Source: Poecilobothrus nobilitatus
Lineage: Eukaryota > Arthropoda > Insecta > Diptera > Dolichopodidae
Assembly (NCBI GenBank): GCA_947095535.1
Contig: OX352772.1
Span: forward strand, 118,321,997 to 118,385,996
Direction of reading: 5' to 3'
Length of the DNA: 64,000 bases
Position numbers and translations under genes: made by a program
Part shown: positions 11,905 through 21,831 of the stretch, piece after piece
Numbering within the stretch: position 1 is the stretch's first letter
Layout of the letters: each line of letters starts with the position of its first letter
The notes under the pieces: model-generated
What the model saw: only the letters and a program-made list of their open reading frames with translations
Databases searched by the model: none
Told to the model about the DNA's origin: nothing

Positions 11905-12055
11905 TCTAAATGATGTTGTCAAACCGACGGTCAAAACCGAATGATTTTAAATCATAATTTCCTTCAGAAGTTAGTTTGAAACCTATACCTGGAGGATCTT
12001 GAGTGTGCAGTTTTCTAGAAGAAGCTGTACTACGTCCAAACTTATCAAGTGACAT
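11905..12055 (-). pseudogene. Fibre-like protein, proximal half
   Basis: The ATG is at 12053-12055, 32 bases after the stop of the upstream gene on the same strand. About 48 residues are readable (MSLDKFGRSTASSRK..., ending near FDRRFDN) before homology ends at ~11905. The missing remainder is at 7003-7376, on the other side of the inserted LINE-containing block. The N-terminal Ser/Arg-rich tail followed by a GIGFKLTSEGNYDLK block fits a virion anchoring segment ahead of a fibre, but that role is inferred. Confidence 0.6.
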
Positions 12056-12086
12056 ATTGATTTTTACTGATAGCTAAGGTAAAATA

Positions 12087-12945
12087 CTATTGAATTATAT
12101 TTGCTTCTCTCAATTCTTCAATTATAGATACAATTTCATTATGATGATTATTGTTACCAGCTGATTGTGATGCAATTAGAAGTCTTAATCTATCAACTAA
12201 CTCATTAGAATCATCCCAATAAACATAATGATTTGATTGATTTGTATAATTTAATTGGGTTTCTGGTGTTAAAGATTTATGAAAAAACTGAGGAAAATTT
12301 TTTTTCGTATGACCTGATCCAGTTTTTTTATGTCTAGTGTTATAATCATGTTCATATAATTTTCTTAATATATTCTTGAATTTAAAACCTTTGTTTCCCT
12401 TTATTTGTTCTAAAGGATTATAATTTCTTCTATGTGCATTCGTTTTGTTGATGATACGTACTTAGATCACTTGCAGTATATTTTAGAGGTTTTTGTTTTA
12501 ATATTAATTCATATAGACCATCAGTACCTTCAAAAACTTCCTTATCAATCAAAATATTTTTATTAATTTCATCTATTTCAAAATTAGCATTACCAAGTTT
12601 TCGCACATTTAATGATTCATCAAAATAGGGTCCATATGTCTTATCGAGTTCTGACTTGTTTAGAAACAAAAATTGTGAAATTGATGGCGATTCATCATTA
12701 TTAAATTTTATAGTATTCGGTGTTGAAGTTTTAAATTCATTGTAAGTATTACTTTTGTTGCTAGGTGTTTTAACTTCCGGCCTAAATGACCTCATTAACT
12801 TAGAATTTTTATCATTATCATCACCCCATTCAATTTCCGGTTTGATATCTGGAATTCATTGTTGTTTAATAATATTTGTTAATTCTTTTAATGGTTTTGT
12901 AATTGGAGTAAAGTTTTCTTCCCGATTATCATCTTCTGAAAGCTA
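12087..12945 (-). pseudogene. Conserved Polinton/adintovirus-associated protein of unknown function
   Basis: The reading runs from ~12945 to TAG at 12087-12089. I recognise the combination of YGPYFDESLN, IDEINKNILIDKEVFEGTDG, LYELI, YTASDLSTY and the later NYNPLEQIKGNKG, HKKTGSGH blocks as a protein that recurs beside lineage-2 Polintons of insects. Its biochemical role is not known to me. Damage: an in-frame TGA at ~12850, a frameshift at ~12450-12460, and a stop near 12950 at the N-terminal side where a hAT transposon lies. On its strand it sits upstream of the fibre-like gene and downstream of the ATPase. Confidence 0.65.
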
Positions 12946-12954
12946 TTTTGTGAA

Positions 12955-14998
12955 CAGTAGTGACCAGTAACGTAAGCTCTTGCTTTATAATAATGAAGTT
13001 TAAAGGTAAATATAAAAATAATTTAGAAAAATATGTTTAGAAAAATATTTTGATTTTATACAACATATACAAGTATAGGTATTGCAAAGTATTTTTTGTA
13101 AAAAATCATCAAAATTTAAATTACGGATAAATTTTTAAAAAGAAGCGATAAATCAACAGTTGTTGATATGGAACAGATTCCAAAGAAAAAAGGAAAACCA
13201 ACTGCTAATAGACAATATAATGAAGAATACATCAAATTTGGTTTCTCAAGTGTTGAAATTGCTGGAAGTATTCAATCTCATTGCATAATATGTCGGGAAA
13301 CATTATCAAATGAAACAATGGTACCAAGTAAACTTCAGCGACATCTTAAAACTAGACATTCCAATTATGCTAAAAAGAGTGTTGATTTTTTTAAACGAAT
13401 ACAAATTGATAATAAAACACAAAGTATTTTTATGAATTCAGCAACCACAGTTTCAAGACGTGCTCAAGAAGCTAGCTACAATGTTGCAAAATTAGTAGCT
13501 AAAGCTAAAAAACCGCACATTATTGCTGAATCTTTAATTCTACCATCTTGCATAGAAATTGTTCGACATATGTTTGGTGACAAAGAAGCAAAAGAAATTG
13601 AAAAAGTGCAACTTTCTAATAATACAATTAGTAGGCGTATTAACGAAATGTCTATTGACATCAACGTTAATACAAAAAATTAAAGATTCAGAAATTTTTT
13701 CGATACAGGTTGATGAATCTACAGACTGTAGTAATTGTGCTCAGCTTATGGTATTTGTTCGAATTTGTGAAGAAAAAGAAATGAAAGAACATTATTTATT
13801 TTGCAAAGCACTTCCCAATCGAACAACTGGGGAAGAAATATTTAAAGTAATCAACGAGTATTTTGTCAATAACAATATATATTGGAAAAATTGTATTAGC
13901 TTATGTACAGATGGTGCAGCTGCAATGACAGAAACTGTTAAAGGCTTGGTGGCTAAAGTTCTCTCTGAAAATCATGAAATTCAAATAATACACTGTTTTA
14001 TCCACAGGGAAGCTCTTATATCTCAAAGTTTACCAGAAGATCTAAAAATCACGTTAAACGAAATAGTTAAAATGGTGAACGTGATTAAATCTAGGCCACT
14101 TCAATCTCGGTTATTCTCAATTTTATGCGAAGAAATGGGGTCCGAACATCAGACTTTACTTTTTCATACTAAAGTGCGCTGGCTGTCAAGGGGAAGAGTA
14201 TTGCCAAGAGTTTATGAGCTTAAAGAGGAATTAAAAACTTTTTTCGAGAATGACACTTTTTATCAAAAAATTTTGAAAGATAACGTCTGGCTACAGAAAG
14301 TTGCATATTTAGCTGATATATATGAACATCTTAACGAGCTTAATCGTAAAATGCAAGGAATGAAGTGAAAACTGGTAAAATTTCTATGTTTAATAGGTGT
14401 TCTACTTTAAATCTTGATAAGCAAATATTCAAACTTGTGGAGCAGCATCTATTTTTACTTGAAGAAAAGCTGCAGCATTATTTTAAATCAAATAAGTTGA
14501 TTGAATTTGATTGGGTTCGAAATCCTTTTGTTTTGCCGTCTGAAGAATCTTTGCAAAACTTATCGATGAAACAAAAAGAAGAACTAATAGATTTAAAAAA
14601 TTATCGAACACTTGAGCTTCAATTTAAAGACAATATTCCAATATCTCAGTTTTGGTTAACCATTCGCTACTACCTACATCGGTGAACAAAGCTTTTCATC
14701 GATGGTTACCATTAAAAACATAAAGCGATCGTGTATTAAAAGCCTTGACCATGAGCTGCGCGTATCCATTTCAAGTATTGAACCTAATATAAGCAAACTC
14801 TGTTCTCAACATCAAGGTCAGATTTCACATTAGAAATGTAATATCAAATGTAAATGTATAACTTTATTAAAAATATTTTTTTTTTTTGCAAAACTTGAGT
14901 TTTTTTCTATAAATATGTAATAGATTTTTTTAGTGTGCCGATATATTTTTACAAAACTAGTTACCGTGCCGTAGACTGAAAAACGTTGGGAAGCACTG
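12955..14998 (+). mobile_element. hAT-superfamily transposon (ZBED/Charlie-like)
   Basis: The element carries a broken hAT transposase (13168-14833). Its right end at ~14960-14998, read on the minus strand, begins CAGTGCTTCCCAACG, a typical hAT terminal inverted repeat. I cannot find a convincing matching left repeat; 12955 (CAGTAGTGACCAGTAACG) is only a candidate, so the left limit is approximate. It separates the lineage-2 ATPase from the unknown conserved gene, two minus-strand genes that were probably neighbours. Confidence 0.7.
13168..14833 (+). pseudogene. hAT transposase, frameshifted
   Basis: Domains in order: a BED-type zinc finger (CIICRETL...KLQRHLKTRH, residues ~48-75), the DDE catalytic core starting FSIQVDESTDCSN with a second catalytic block CTDGAAAMT, and a C-terminal hAT dimerisation segment (EQSFSSMVTIKN at ~14689-14720). 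It resembles the ZBED5/SCAND3-like insect and vertebrate group. Frameshifts occur near 13665, ~14365 and ~14675, and part of the C-terminal domain is missing near 14660-14690. It would have cut and pasted hAT elements but cannot be functional. Confidence 0.85.
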
Positions 14999-15035
14999 TG
15001 TTAAATGACCTGTTCAGTTAATAACAAATTGTTAA

Positions 15036-15719
15036 CTAAAATTTAGCAAATGCATCAAAATTTTTTCTATAACGACCATTATTTAAATTGCTATCTTTAT
15101 CAATTAATAGAAAACCATATTTATCATTCCAGCAGCATGCACTCAACTTTTTAAAATCATTATAAGACATATCAGAATTTATATGATCATTATATATATG
15201 TTTTAAATTTAAATCATCTTGTTTGAAGATAATCAAAAAGTTGGCATTATCTCTAATTAAATGCTTTGGAATTCTTGTATAAAACTGACAAAAATAAAAG
15301 CTATCTACTTCTTGATGTCGCCCTATGCAAAAACAGTTTCGTATGCTATCTTGCTTATCGCAAGCTACATCATCGAAAATAAATATTGAGTTCGGTTGTG
15401 AGGCTGAAGTTTCAATTACATCAACATTATTTGAAAATTCGTTATATCTCATTCCTTTGATTGGTTTTATTAATTTTTTTAAATATTCATATTTAGGTTG
15501 ATATAATGATTTCGAGTAAATATATATATTTTGAAATTTAAGACCTTTAGAATCTAAAAGCATACTTATCATAACATTAGTTTTACCACAATTTGACGGT
15601 CCGACTATTGATCCTCTTATACTGTCTGGAAAGCACTCACCATGCTTTTTATTTTTTTTTTCTGAATTTTGATCAAAATTTTTAATTTTAACTGCGTTAT
15701 GTAATTTTATTAATTTCAT
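15036..15719 (-). CDS. Packaging ATPase, A32/FtsK-HerA type (lineage 2 Polinton)
   Basis: This is an intact 227-residue frame with ATG at 15719. The Walker A motif GPSNCGKT is at residues ~40-47, preceded by a beta strand (GSIVGPS). Walker B is SIFIFDDV at ~110-117. Length and layout match the poxvirus A32-like genome-packaging ATPases of Polintons and adintoviruses, which drive DNA into preformed capsids. It is divergent from the lineage-1 ATPases at 16651-17241 and 47646-48361, which share almost no sequence with it beyond the motifs. It is transcribed away from the PLA2 gene, with 98 bases between the two starts. Unlike nearly every neighbour, it has no stop or frameshift. Confidence 0.85.
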   Translation of the reverse strand: MKLIKLHNAVKIKNFDQNSEKKNKKHGECFPDSIRGSIVGPSNCGKTNVMISMLLDSKGLKFQNIYIYSKSLYQPKYEYLKKLIKPIKGMRYNEFSNNVDVIETSASQPNSIFIFDDVACDKQDSIRNCFCIGRHQEVDSFYFCQFYTRIPKHLIRDNANFLIIFKQDDLNLKHIYNDHINSDMSYNDFKKLSACCWNDKYGFLLIDKDSNLNNGRYRKNFDAFAKF

Positions 15720-15817
15720 TTCTTTAACTAAAAGAAAGAATTCTTGTTTTAAATGATGATGAATTTTTTAAAAGGTAATTAGTGTTTGATTGACTTTCTT
15801 AAACTAAACTGCATATT

Positions 15818-16489
15818 ATGTCTCTTTACAATAAATATTCAAACAGTAATAGACAAACCGTTAAAGGAAGAGGAATTGTTAACTCATTATTAAATAAATT
15901 ACCATTTGAAGCACATTTACCTGGCTATAATTATTGCGGACCGGGGACAAAATTAGCAAAACGATTAGCTCGTGGTGATAAAGGGATTAATGGTTTAGAT
16001 GAAGCTTGTCGTGAGCATGATATAGCATATTCGAAAACTTCTAATCAAAATCAGCGTCATATAGCTGACAATATACTAGCACAAAACGCTTGGCAAAGAA
16101 TTAAAGCTAAAGACTCAAGTTTTGGTGAAAGGTTAAATTCATATCTAGTTACAAACGCAATGAAAGGTAAAGCTAAACTCGGTATGGGTTTAAAAAAGAA
16201 AACAAAAAAAATAATTCAAAGAAAAAAACCTTTGAAAATTGTTATAAAAGAAGTTAAATTAGCTATTAAAACCACAAAGAAACCAATGAATGATAAAAAT
16301 ATTATAAAAATTGCTTTAAATGCAGCTCGAAAGTTTTCTAAGAACCAGAAAAAAAAATTTTATATCCCTCGAATAATTCCGGTACCAAAAGTTGGAGGAG
16401 TTTTACCTTTAATCCTATATTTGCTGGTTTATCAGCTATTGGAGCACTTTCTGGCACTTTCATTTACAGCTGATATAATTAAAAACTAA
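15818..16489 (+). pseudogene. Capsid-type protein with parvovirus-like phospholipase A2 domain
   Basis: ATG at 15818. Residues ~28-70 form a parvovirus-type PLA2 core: calcium loop NYCGPGTKL, then LDEACREHDIAY with the catalytic His-Asp pair and supporting Tyr. In parvoviruses this enzyme opens the endosomal membrane during entry; related domains occur in insect adintovirus-like Polintons. A long Lys-rich middle (KKKTKKIIQRKK) follows, then a hydrophobic C terminus (RIIPVPKVGGVLPLI). A frameshift at ~16412 changes the frame just after the hydrophobic start, so the C-terminal tail to ~16550 is lost. The start is chosen as the first ATG after the divergent ATPase gene. The enzyme residues themselves are intact. 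Confidence 0.85.
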
Positions 16490-16603
16490 CCTACATTAAT
16501 AATTTTGTTCAAGTTCAAGATTCAAAAGAAACAAAAAGTACTGATAAAGATTAATTAGATTAATTAATTAGAATTTATCACAAAAAAAATTAATAAACAA
16601 AAT

Positions 16604-16655
16604 TGTATAACTGAAGTTTAAATACTAGGCGCACATATAAAAGTAGTAAGAAAAT
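16604..16655 (+). promoter_or_regulatory. Conserved promoter-like module with TATA box
   Basis: A ~50-base block (ATTGTATAACTGAAG..., CTAGGCGCACATATAAAAGTA) is repeated in inverted orientation at 35243-35295, in front of the lineage-2 penton gene. Both copies carry CATATAAAAGTA, a good TATA box. Here the block runs directly into the truncated lineage-1 ATPase, so any normal downstream gene has been lost at the junction. Confidence 0.6.
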
Positions 16656-17241
16656 TTACCAAGAAATACAACCACATATTAATAGAACAATTTGGTGTAA
16701 TCCAGACAAAAATGCCGTTCCAAAATATGTCAAAGATATGGAATATAGTAACACTATTCCAGATTTTAATGATAATCAAAAACCTTTGTTAATTATTATC
16801 GATGGTATGACGTTAAATTCTCATGATAAGTATGTATGTGATTTATTTACTAGACGATCACATCATAGAAATTTATCTGTAATATTTGTAACACAAAATG
16901 TTTTTCACCAGGGTAAATTTTCAAGAGATATTTCACTCAACTGTAAATATTTAGTACTATTCAAAAATTCAAGAGATAAATCGCAGATATTACCTCTAGC
17001 TCGCCAAATATATCCCAATCAAATTCAAGCATTTGAAAAAGTATATAATGATGTGACGTCAGGCCCATATGGATATATATTAATAGATCTTACTCAAGAC
17101 GTTAATGATATATTTCGATTAAGAAGTGATATATTTGGGAAAGGTTTGTGTTATTGTACGAGAGATCAATTAGAACAATTTGGGGAGGAATATGAAACGT
17201 ACGAGAAACGAGAACGAGAACGTACGAGAAACGAGAAATAA
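16651..17241 (+). pseudogene. Lineage-1 packaging ATPase, N-terminally truncated
   Basis: The readable protein starts at ~16651 (KKIYQEI, then TIWCNPDKN) and runs to TAA at 17239-17241. Compared with the copy at 47646-48361 it lacks the first ~35 residues, including the Walker A P-loop. It keeps Walker B (LLIIIDGM, with Gly where the other copy has a second Asp), the SHHRNLSVIFVTQN sensor block, and the DKSQILPLARQIYP and YILIDLTQDVND blocks. Without a P-loop it cannot bind ATP. Its C terminus overlaps the start of the next gene at 17192. The upstream sequence belongs to another lineage, so this is the edge of a rearrangement. Confidence 0.85.
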
Positions 17242-17719
17242 AGAGGAGAAAATAAAAATTACGGAAACAAAAGGTACTCAAACTCGTGCAAAACCAATGT
17301 ATATAGATGTCGAAACTCAATCGCATTTTCCTAAACATAAGAATGTTTGAATACAAGTTGTTCCTGAAGAAGAAGAAGTATATGAAAAAGAAGCTGATGA
17401 CGAAGTATTTGGTCATGAAATTCAGGAAAATGTTTTAATAAAAGCATTGTCAGCTGTTTCAGTTGGAGAACGTCTTAGAAAAAGAAAATCAATTAGAAAT
17501 CAAAATGTACAAATTTTTGAAACTGATACAGGAGACATTATAACTGTTCCTTTAGATAGCCCAAGCCCACCAACGAAAAAAGAAAAAACTATAAATAGCA
17601 AAGAGTTGAATAATTCATCAAGACGTGTTTTAAGGTCAGCAGTAGGTAATACTCAAACAGAACTTAATTTTCCAATTCGTAAGAATAAATCCGCAAGCTC
17701 ATGGACAACATACAAGTAA
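17192..17719 (+). pseudogene. Conserved lineage-1 Polinton protein X, internally deleted
   Basis: ATG at 17192 overlaps the ATPase by 50 bases. An in-frame TGA sits at ~17348-17350. The C-terminal half matches the protein at 48623-49330 in the blocks GTQTR...FPKH, QIFETDTGDIITVP and the final WTTYK. In that copy a small basic protein and ~80 further residues lie between the equivalents of the first codons and GTQT, so here an internal deletion has fused two genes. Its last codons overlap the next ATG (17701). Function is unknown; it lies between ATPase and penton in both copies. Confidence 0.65.
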
Positions 17720-18554
17720 ATGATGAATTTTATGTCACTTTATTCAGTGATTCATCTATGAACTATTATCCAGAAAATTCATTATCATCTTTTACAAATA
17801 AAATGAATAAATACATGTGCGATTCAAGGTGGAAAGTCGGTATTTCAGAAATGTATGTTAATGATTTCGTTCCAAATGTGTATGGTGAACAATGGGAAAA
17901 AAGAAAAACAAATGATATGCGACTAAAAAGTTTTTCTACTACCAACACTAATTCAAAATATATGCCCACTTAACAAGTTTACAAGAAAAGAAGTTGAACG
18001 ACAATTGATTTGGGGAATTTTTAATTTTATAAACGATGAAGTTCATTATACACAACCAATAAAAGCTGAGGAGATGCCTAAAAATTTAAGTTACACCACA
18101 ATATGTGTTACTAAGCCTAAATTAGATATAAAAATAAGAGCAAATTACGCTTATACCCTCGAAGGACTTTTGACAACATGTTTCAATCAAGTATCTTTTA
18201 AAGTTACAGATTTTAAAAAAATATAAATCACGTGTAATAGAAGCTTTCAAAACTTTTATAGATAGTGTACAATTGATTCCCATTAGTAAACCAGATATGT
18301 TTTTTATATACACAGATATAATTGAACCGCAAAAAATAGGTGATAAAGATGTAAGGTGTTTAAGATCTGTTAACATACAAAATTCTTTCACTGAAGAATT
18401 CGAAGATAAAAGAATTCAGTAATATTCTATATTGCAATGTGGAGAAATCATTTAATAACATTTCATTACTTCTATGTGATAAATATGGATACAAATTAAA
18501 CTTTTCCAATAGTTCAATTCCAACAAAAATTGTATTACATTTTAAAAAAGTATA
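17701..18554 (+). pseudogene. Penton-like minor capsid protein, lineage 1
   Basis: The start overlaps the end of gene X by 19 bases. The opening block (FYVTLFSDSSMNYYPENSL, then RWKVGISEMYVNDF) is the signature of the single-jelly-roll minor capsid (penton) protein of Polintons. The last residues (IPTKIVLHFKK) are the same as in the copy at 49365-50280. Frameshifts or stops fall at ~17973-18005, ~18226 and ~18410-18450, so this copy is dead. It would have formed the capsid vertices, packing against the double-jelly-roll protein encoded downstream. The identity as penton is inferred from that N-terminal pattern. Confidence 0.7.
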
Positions 18555-18601
18555 AATAAAAGCGATTTTACAAAACTATATATTATTTTATTTTATTCAT
18601 T

Positions 18602-19050
18602 ATGGATAGAGTATACTATAAGTATTATTTAATTCAATCTGGTAGAGGACTTGATGATATCGACCCCTTATTACATTCAACCGTACCTTTTCAAAGAGGT
18701 CGTGGATTGGGAAGCGTCGTCGTGGATTTTTTAGGGGACTTTTTAGATATTTGAAACCATTATTTACTTCAGGCGCTGATATTTTGAAAAAAGAGGTTAT
18801 TAACTCTGGTATCAATGCTTTATCTGATATTGCATCTGGTGCAAATGTAAAAGAAGTTATGCAAGATCGTAGTAAAGAGATTGTTAAAAATGTGCGACGT
18901 GGTGCCGTACGAAAACTGAATGAAATGTATGGTTCTGATAAAAGAAAACGAAAAGCTATAAAAAGACCATTCATTAAAAATTTAAACTATTTTACGTCAA
19001 AACTACGCAAAGATAATAACAAAAAGAAACAAAAAGATATTTTTAATTAA
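18602..19050 (+). pseudogene. Small basic minor virion protein (pVI/pX-like), lineage 1
   Basis: ATG at 18602, ~45 bases after a TATAAATAAAAGC box (18553-18566). The opening residues (YYKYYLIQSGRGLDDI, then PFQRGRGLGS) precede an amphipathic segment YLKPLFTSGADILKKEV and a Lys/Arg-rich tail ending DIFN. I recognise this as the small protein encoded just before the capsid gene in F54H12.2-type Polintons. It has been compared with adenovirus pVI/pX, meaning a membrane-lytic or core role. A frameshift at ~18715-18735 separates the first third from the rest. The homologue is at 50340-50750. Confidence 0.65.
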
Positions 19051-19052
19051 TT

Positions 19053-20384
19053 ATGATTGAGTGTATGGATATGGAGTGTATGGAATATGGAATGAGTGAG
19101 TTGGATATTTTTAAAACTCAATTTAGCATTGTCTAAATCAGTCTAGCATTTTACGATCTGAAGAAGTTTCCTAATCCTATTGCTTCTTTAGACAACCCTT
19201 CAACTATTGAATTTGTTTCACTGGGTTATGGCGATACAAATAGAGATTTGTCTTCTACATATTTGAGATTAAAAGTGCAGATCTTAAAGAAAGATGGAAC
19301 GCAATGGAATAATTGATAAAAATGCTGAAGGAAGAATAATAATACAACCAAGTGTAGTTAATAACATTTTACATTCTTTAATAAAACAATATAATGTTCA
19401 ATTAAATGGTAAAAATATAACACCGTCTGATGGAAATTATCACTATAGAGGTTATATTGAATCTTTATTAAATTATGGTACAGATGCTGCTGCAACTCAT
19501 TTACAATGTGCAGGATGGATTTTAGATAAAGCAAATATAGCTAAATCTGATAATAATGGTTCAAAAGAGCGCCAAAAATTGTATCATAATAGCAATGTAG
19601 TGGAACTTATGGGTAAACTACACGTAGATATGTTTAATCAACCCACTCTACTTATAAATAATGTTGACATTCGTATAGTTTTAACACTTGAAAACCCAGA
19701 TTTTTATCTATTTGCAGACGATTCTGATGAAATGCAATTAAAAATTATAGAAGCCACGCTATTTATGAGACATGTTACCGTTAATCCAAGCGTACTGTTG
19801 GCACATAATGCTGTTCTTGGGAAATCCAATGTATAGTTATAAACGAGTTGAAGTAAAAAGTTTTACAATTCCAATGAAGAGCTCGTCAATATCGCTTGAT
19901 AATGTTTTTATTGGACAGTTGCCAAACACAATAATTTTTTGTATGACAGAAAATGTGGGTTACTCTGGAAAAAGATCAAAAAACCCATACAATTTTAAAC
20001 ATTTTGATATTTCACAATTTGTGCTAAACGTAAATGGTGTTCAAATACCTAATGCAGCAATTGAAACCAGTTTTTCAGATGAAAATAATTCCTTTAGAAG
20101 AGCATACTACTGCACTTTTTTCAGGAACTGGAATTTACCACAATGATAAAGGTCATCAGATAACAAAGTCTATGTTTAGTAATGGGTTTTTTATACTAGC
20201 TTTTGATTTAACTCCAGATGCACCTGGAAATGAAATATTTCAAGGTTTACTAAACCAGGGTACGGTTAGAATTGAGGCAAGGTTATCAAAACCACTTACA
20301 TCTACACTCACTGCTATTGTTTATGGAGAATTTGATGCAAGCATACAAATTGATAAAAATCGAAATATATTTACAAATCTATAA
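19053..20384 (+). pseudogene. Major capsid protein, double jelly roll, lineage 1
   Basis: About 440 residues. The blocks YRGYIESLLNYGTDAA, LMGKLHVDMF, LLINNVDIRIVL, FTIPMKSSSISLDNVFIGQLP, LFSGTGIYHNDKGHQI and the final IQIDKNRNI match the F54H12.2 family, which is the Polinton major capsid protein and builds the icosahedral shell. Damage: an in-frame TAA at ~19134, frameshifts at ~19310, ~19830 and ~20120. The short lead from 19053 repeats GlyMetGlu-type codons before SELDIF, so the exact start is uncertain. No protease gene follows, unlike in the second lineage-1 element (capsid at 50760-52035). Confidence 0.85.
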
Positions 20385-20513
20385 ATAGAATACTGAAACA
20401 TGAATATTCGACAAGATGTCATCGTCCTGTGCAAATACTTATAGATAGATAGTGTATCAAATAATTATAGATACATATACATTTATACAAATATTCTTAT
20501 GTATTATTTTAGG
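20385..20513. other. Non-coding gap after capsid gene
   Basis: Between the capsid stop and the stop of the opposite-strand acidic protein nothing is recognisable. The lineage-1 block probably ends here, because the expected protease is absent. Confidence 0.4.
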
Positions 20514-20756
20514 CTATAAATTTTTTCTGAAAAATTCTGCAAAATAGTCAGGATCTCCTTCTTGGTTATTTATTTCCCAAATATGTTGCTCATCTGTATC
20601 TTCATCTAAAACTTGAAAGGGTGGTATGAATTCTTCAGTTTCCATTAATTCCTCGTCACTTACAGTAGATGTAATTTCATTAACTTGAGCCTCATTTTGT
20701 GTACTGCCTATAGCAGTTTCCTCAGTAAATGGAAATGTTGTTGAATCAGCTGCCAT
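20514..20756 (-). CDS. Small highly acidic protein, unknown
   Basis: An intact frame of 80 residues, ATG at 20756. It is rich in Glu, Asp, Thr and Ser (SDEELMETEEFIPPFQ) with few basic residues except the last four (FRKN). It could be an acidic transcription or DNA-mimic protein, but no domain is recognised. It is transcribed away from the integrase gene. Its own TATA-like ATATAA lies ~65 bases upstream on the minus strand (~20819-20826), supporting real expression. Confidence 0.5.
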   Translation of the reverse strand: MAADSTTFPFTEETAIGSTQNEAQVNEITSTVSDEELMETEEFIPPFQVLDEDTDEQHIWEINNQEGDPDYFAEFFRKNL

Positions 20757-20918
20757 TTTTGTAAAATATCTTACAAAAATTGAGTTAAAAATGATTTGCC
20801 AGTAAAATTGAACCGCATTATATACTGTATAACAAAGTCAAAATTTAAAGTTTTCAGAGTATATAAATAAAGAAATGTAAAATTGGATTTTTAAAACTAG
20901 TTAGATGGTGTAAAAATC
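20757..20918. promoter_or_regulatory. Divergent promoter between acidic protein and integrase
   Basis: A 162-base spacer carries two oppositely oriented TATA boxes. On the plus strand GTATATAAATAAAG at ~20859-20872 is ~50 bases before the integrase ATG. On the minus strand AGTATATAATGCGG at ~20817-20830 faces the acidic gene. The mirror placement suggests a bidirectional early promoter. Confidence 0.6.
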
Positions 20919-21831
20919 ATGTCAAGATCTCAAATAGTAAAAGAAATACATAGACCAGCTAGAAAAAGGTATCTTAGAAGGAAAGTCAAGCAGAAAGGAG
21001 TAAATGATACCTGGCAAATTGATCTAGTGGAAATGATTCCTTATGGAAAATTCAACAAAGGTTTTAAATATATGTTAATCTTTATAGATATATTTTCTAA
21101 ATATGCTTATGCTGAACCAATTAAAACTAAAACCGGTAGTAATGTTTTAAATGCGTTAAAGAAAATTATAAAACGAGCTAAAAATCTACCTAAAAACATT
21201 CATTCAGATCAAGGTAAAGAATTTTTCAATTCGACATTTCAAAATTTTGTTGTAAAGAAGGGTATTAATCACTATCATACTTACTCTGAAATGAAAGCAT
21301 CTATTGTAGAACGCTTTAATCAAACTTTAAAAAATTAATGAGGAAAATATTTAGTTTACAAGGAAACTACAAATGGATTAATATATTGCAATCTTTATTA
21401 AACACCTATAATTCCATTAAACATAGAACAACTAAATTACCTCCTGAAAAAATTTCTAAGAAAAAAGGAAAATTTATTTTAAAAAATGTTTACATCAAAC
21501 CTAAAATTTCTCTAAAAGCTAAATATAAAGTTGGAGACTATGTTAGAATAAGTAAATACAAAAAAACTTTTGAAAAAGATTATCAACCGAATTGGTCTAC
21601 TGAAATTTTTAAAATTATCAAAGTAAACAGTACCTCTGCGATCACATATCAGCTGGTTGATTATAAAAATGATTCAATATTTGGTGGATTTTATGAGGAG
21701 GAACTCACATCTGTTAAACACACAAACGTATATCTTGTCGAGAAAATTTTAAAGAAAAAAGACGATAAAGTTTTTGTTAAATGGCTTGGGTTTGACGAAA
21801 AACATGGATAAATTCAACAAATATTGTTTAA
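20919..21831 (+). pseudogene. Polinton integrase with chromodomain
   Basis: Retroviral-type DDE integrase: the first Asp in TWQIDLVEM, the second in HSDQGKEFF, the Glu in ASIVERFNQ, followed by RISKYK, NWSTEIFKI and a chromodomain (VFVKWLGFDEKH). All three catalytic residues are present. Two small lesions break it: a -1 type shift with a TAA at 21336-21338 just after the catalytic helix, and a few-base deletion at ~21803 that displaces the last chromodomain residues before the TAA at 21829-21831. The first half up to the Glu is continuous. The enzyme inserts the element and makes 6-bp target duplications; the chromodomain would steer it to chromatin. In the 44.99-kb element the same gene is on the opposite side of the ATPase. 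Confidence 0.85.

Noticed and set aside
12955..12972. Left terminal inverted repeat of the hAT element
   Set aside because: Only the first few bases resemble the right end; kept only as an uncertain boundary.
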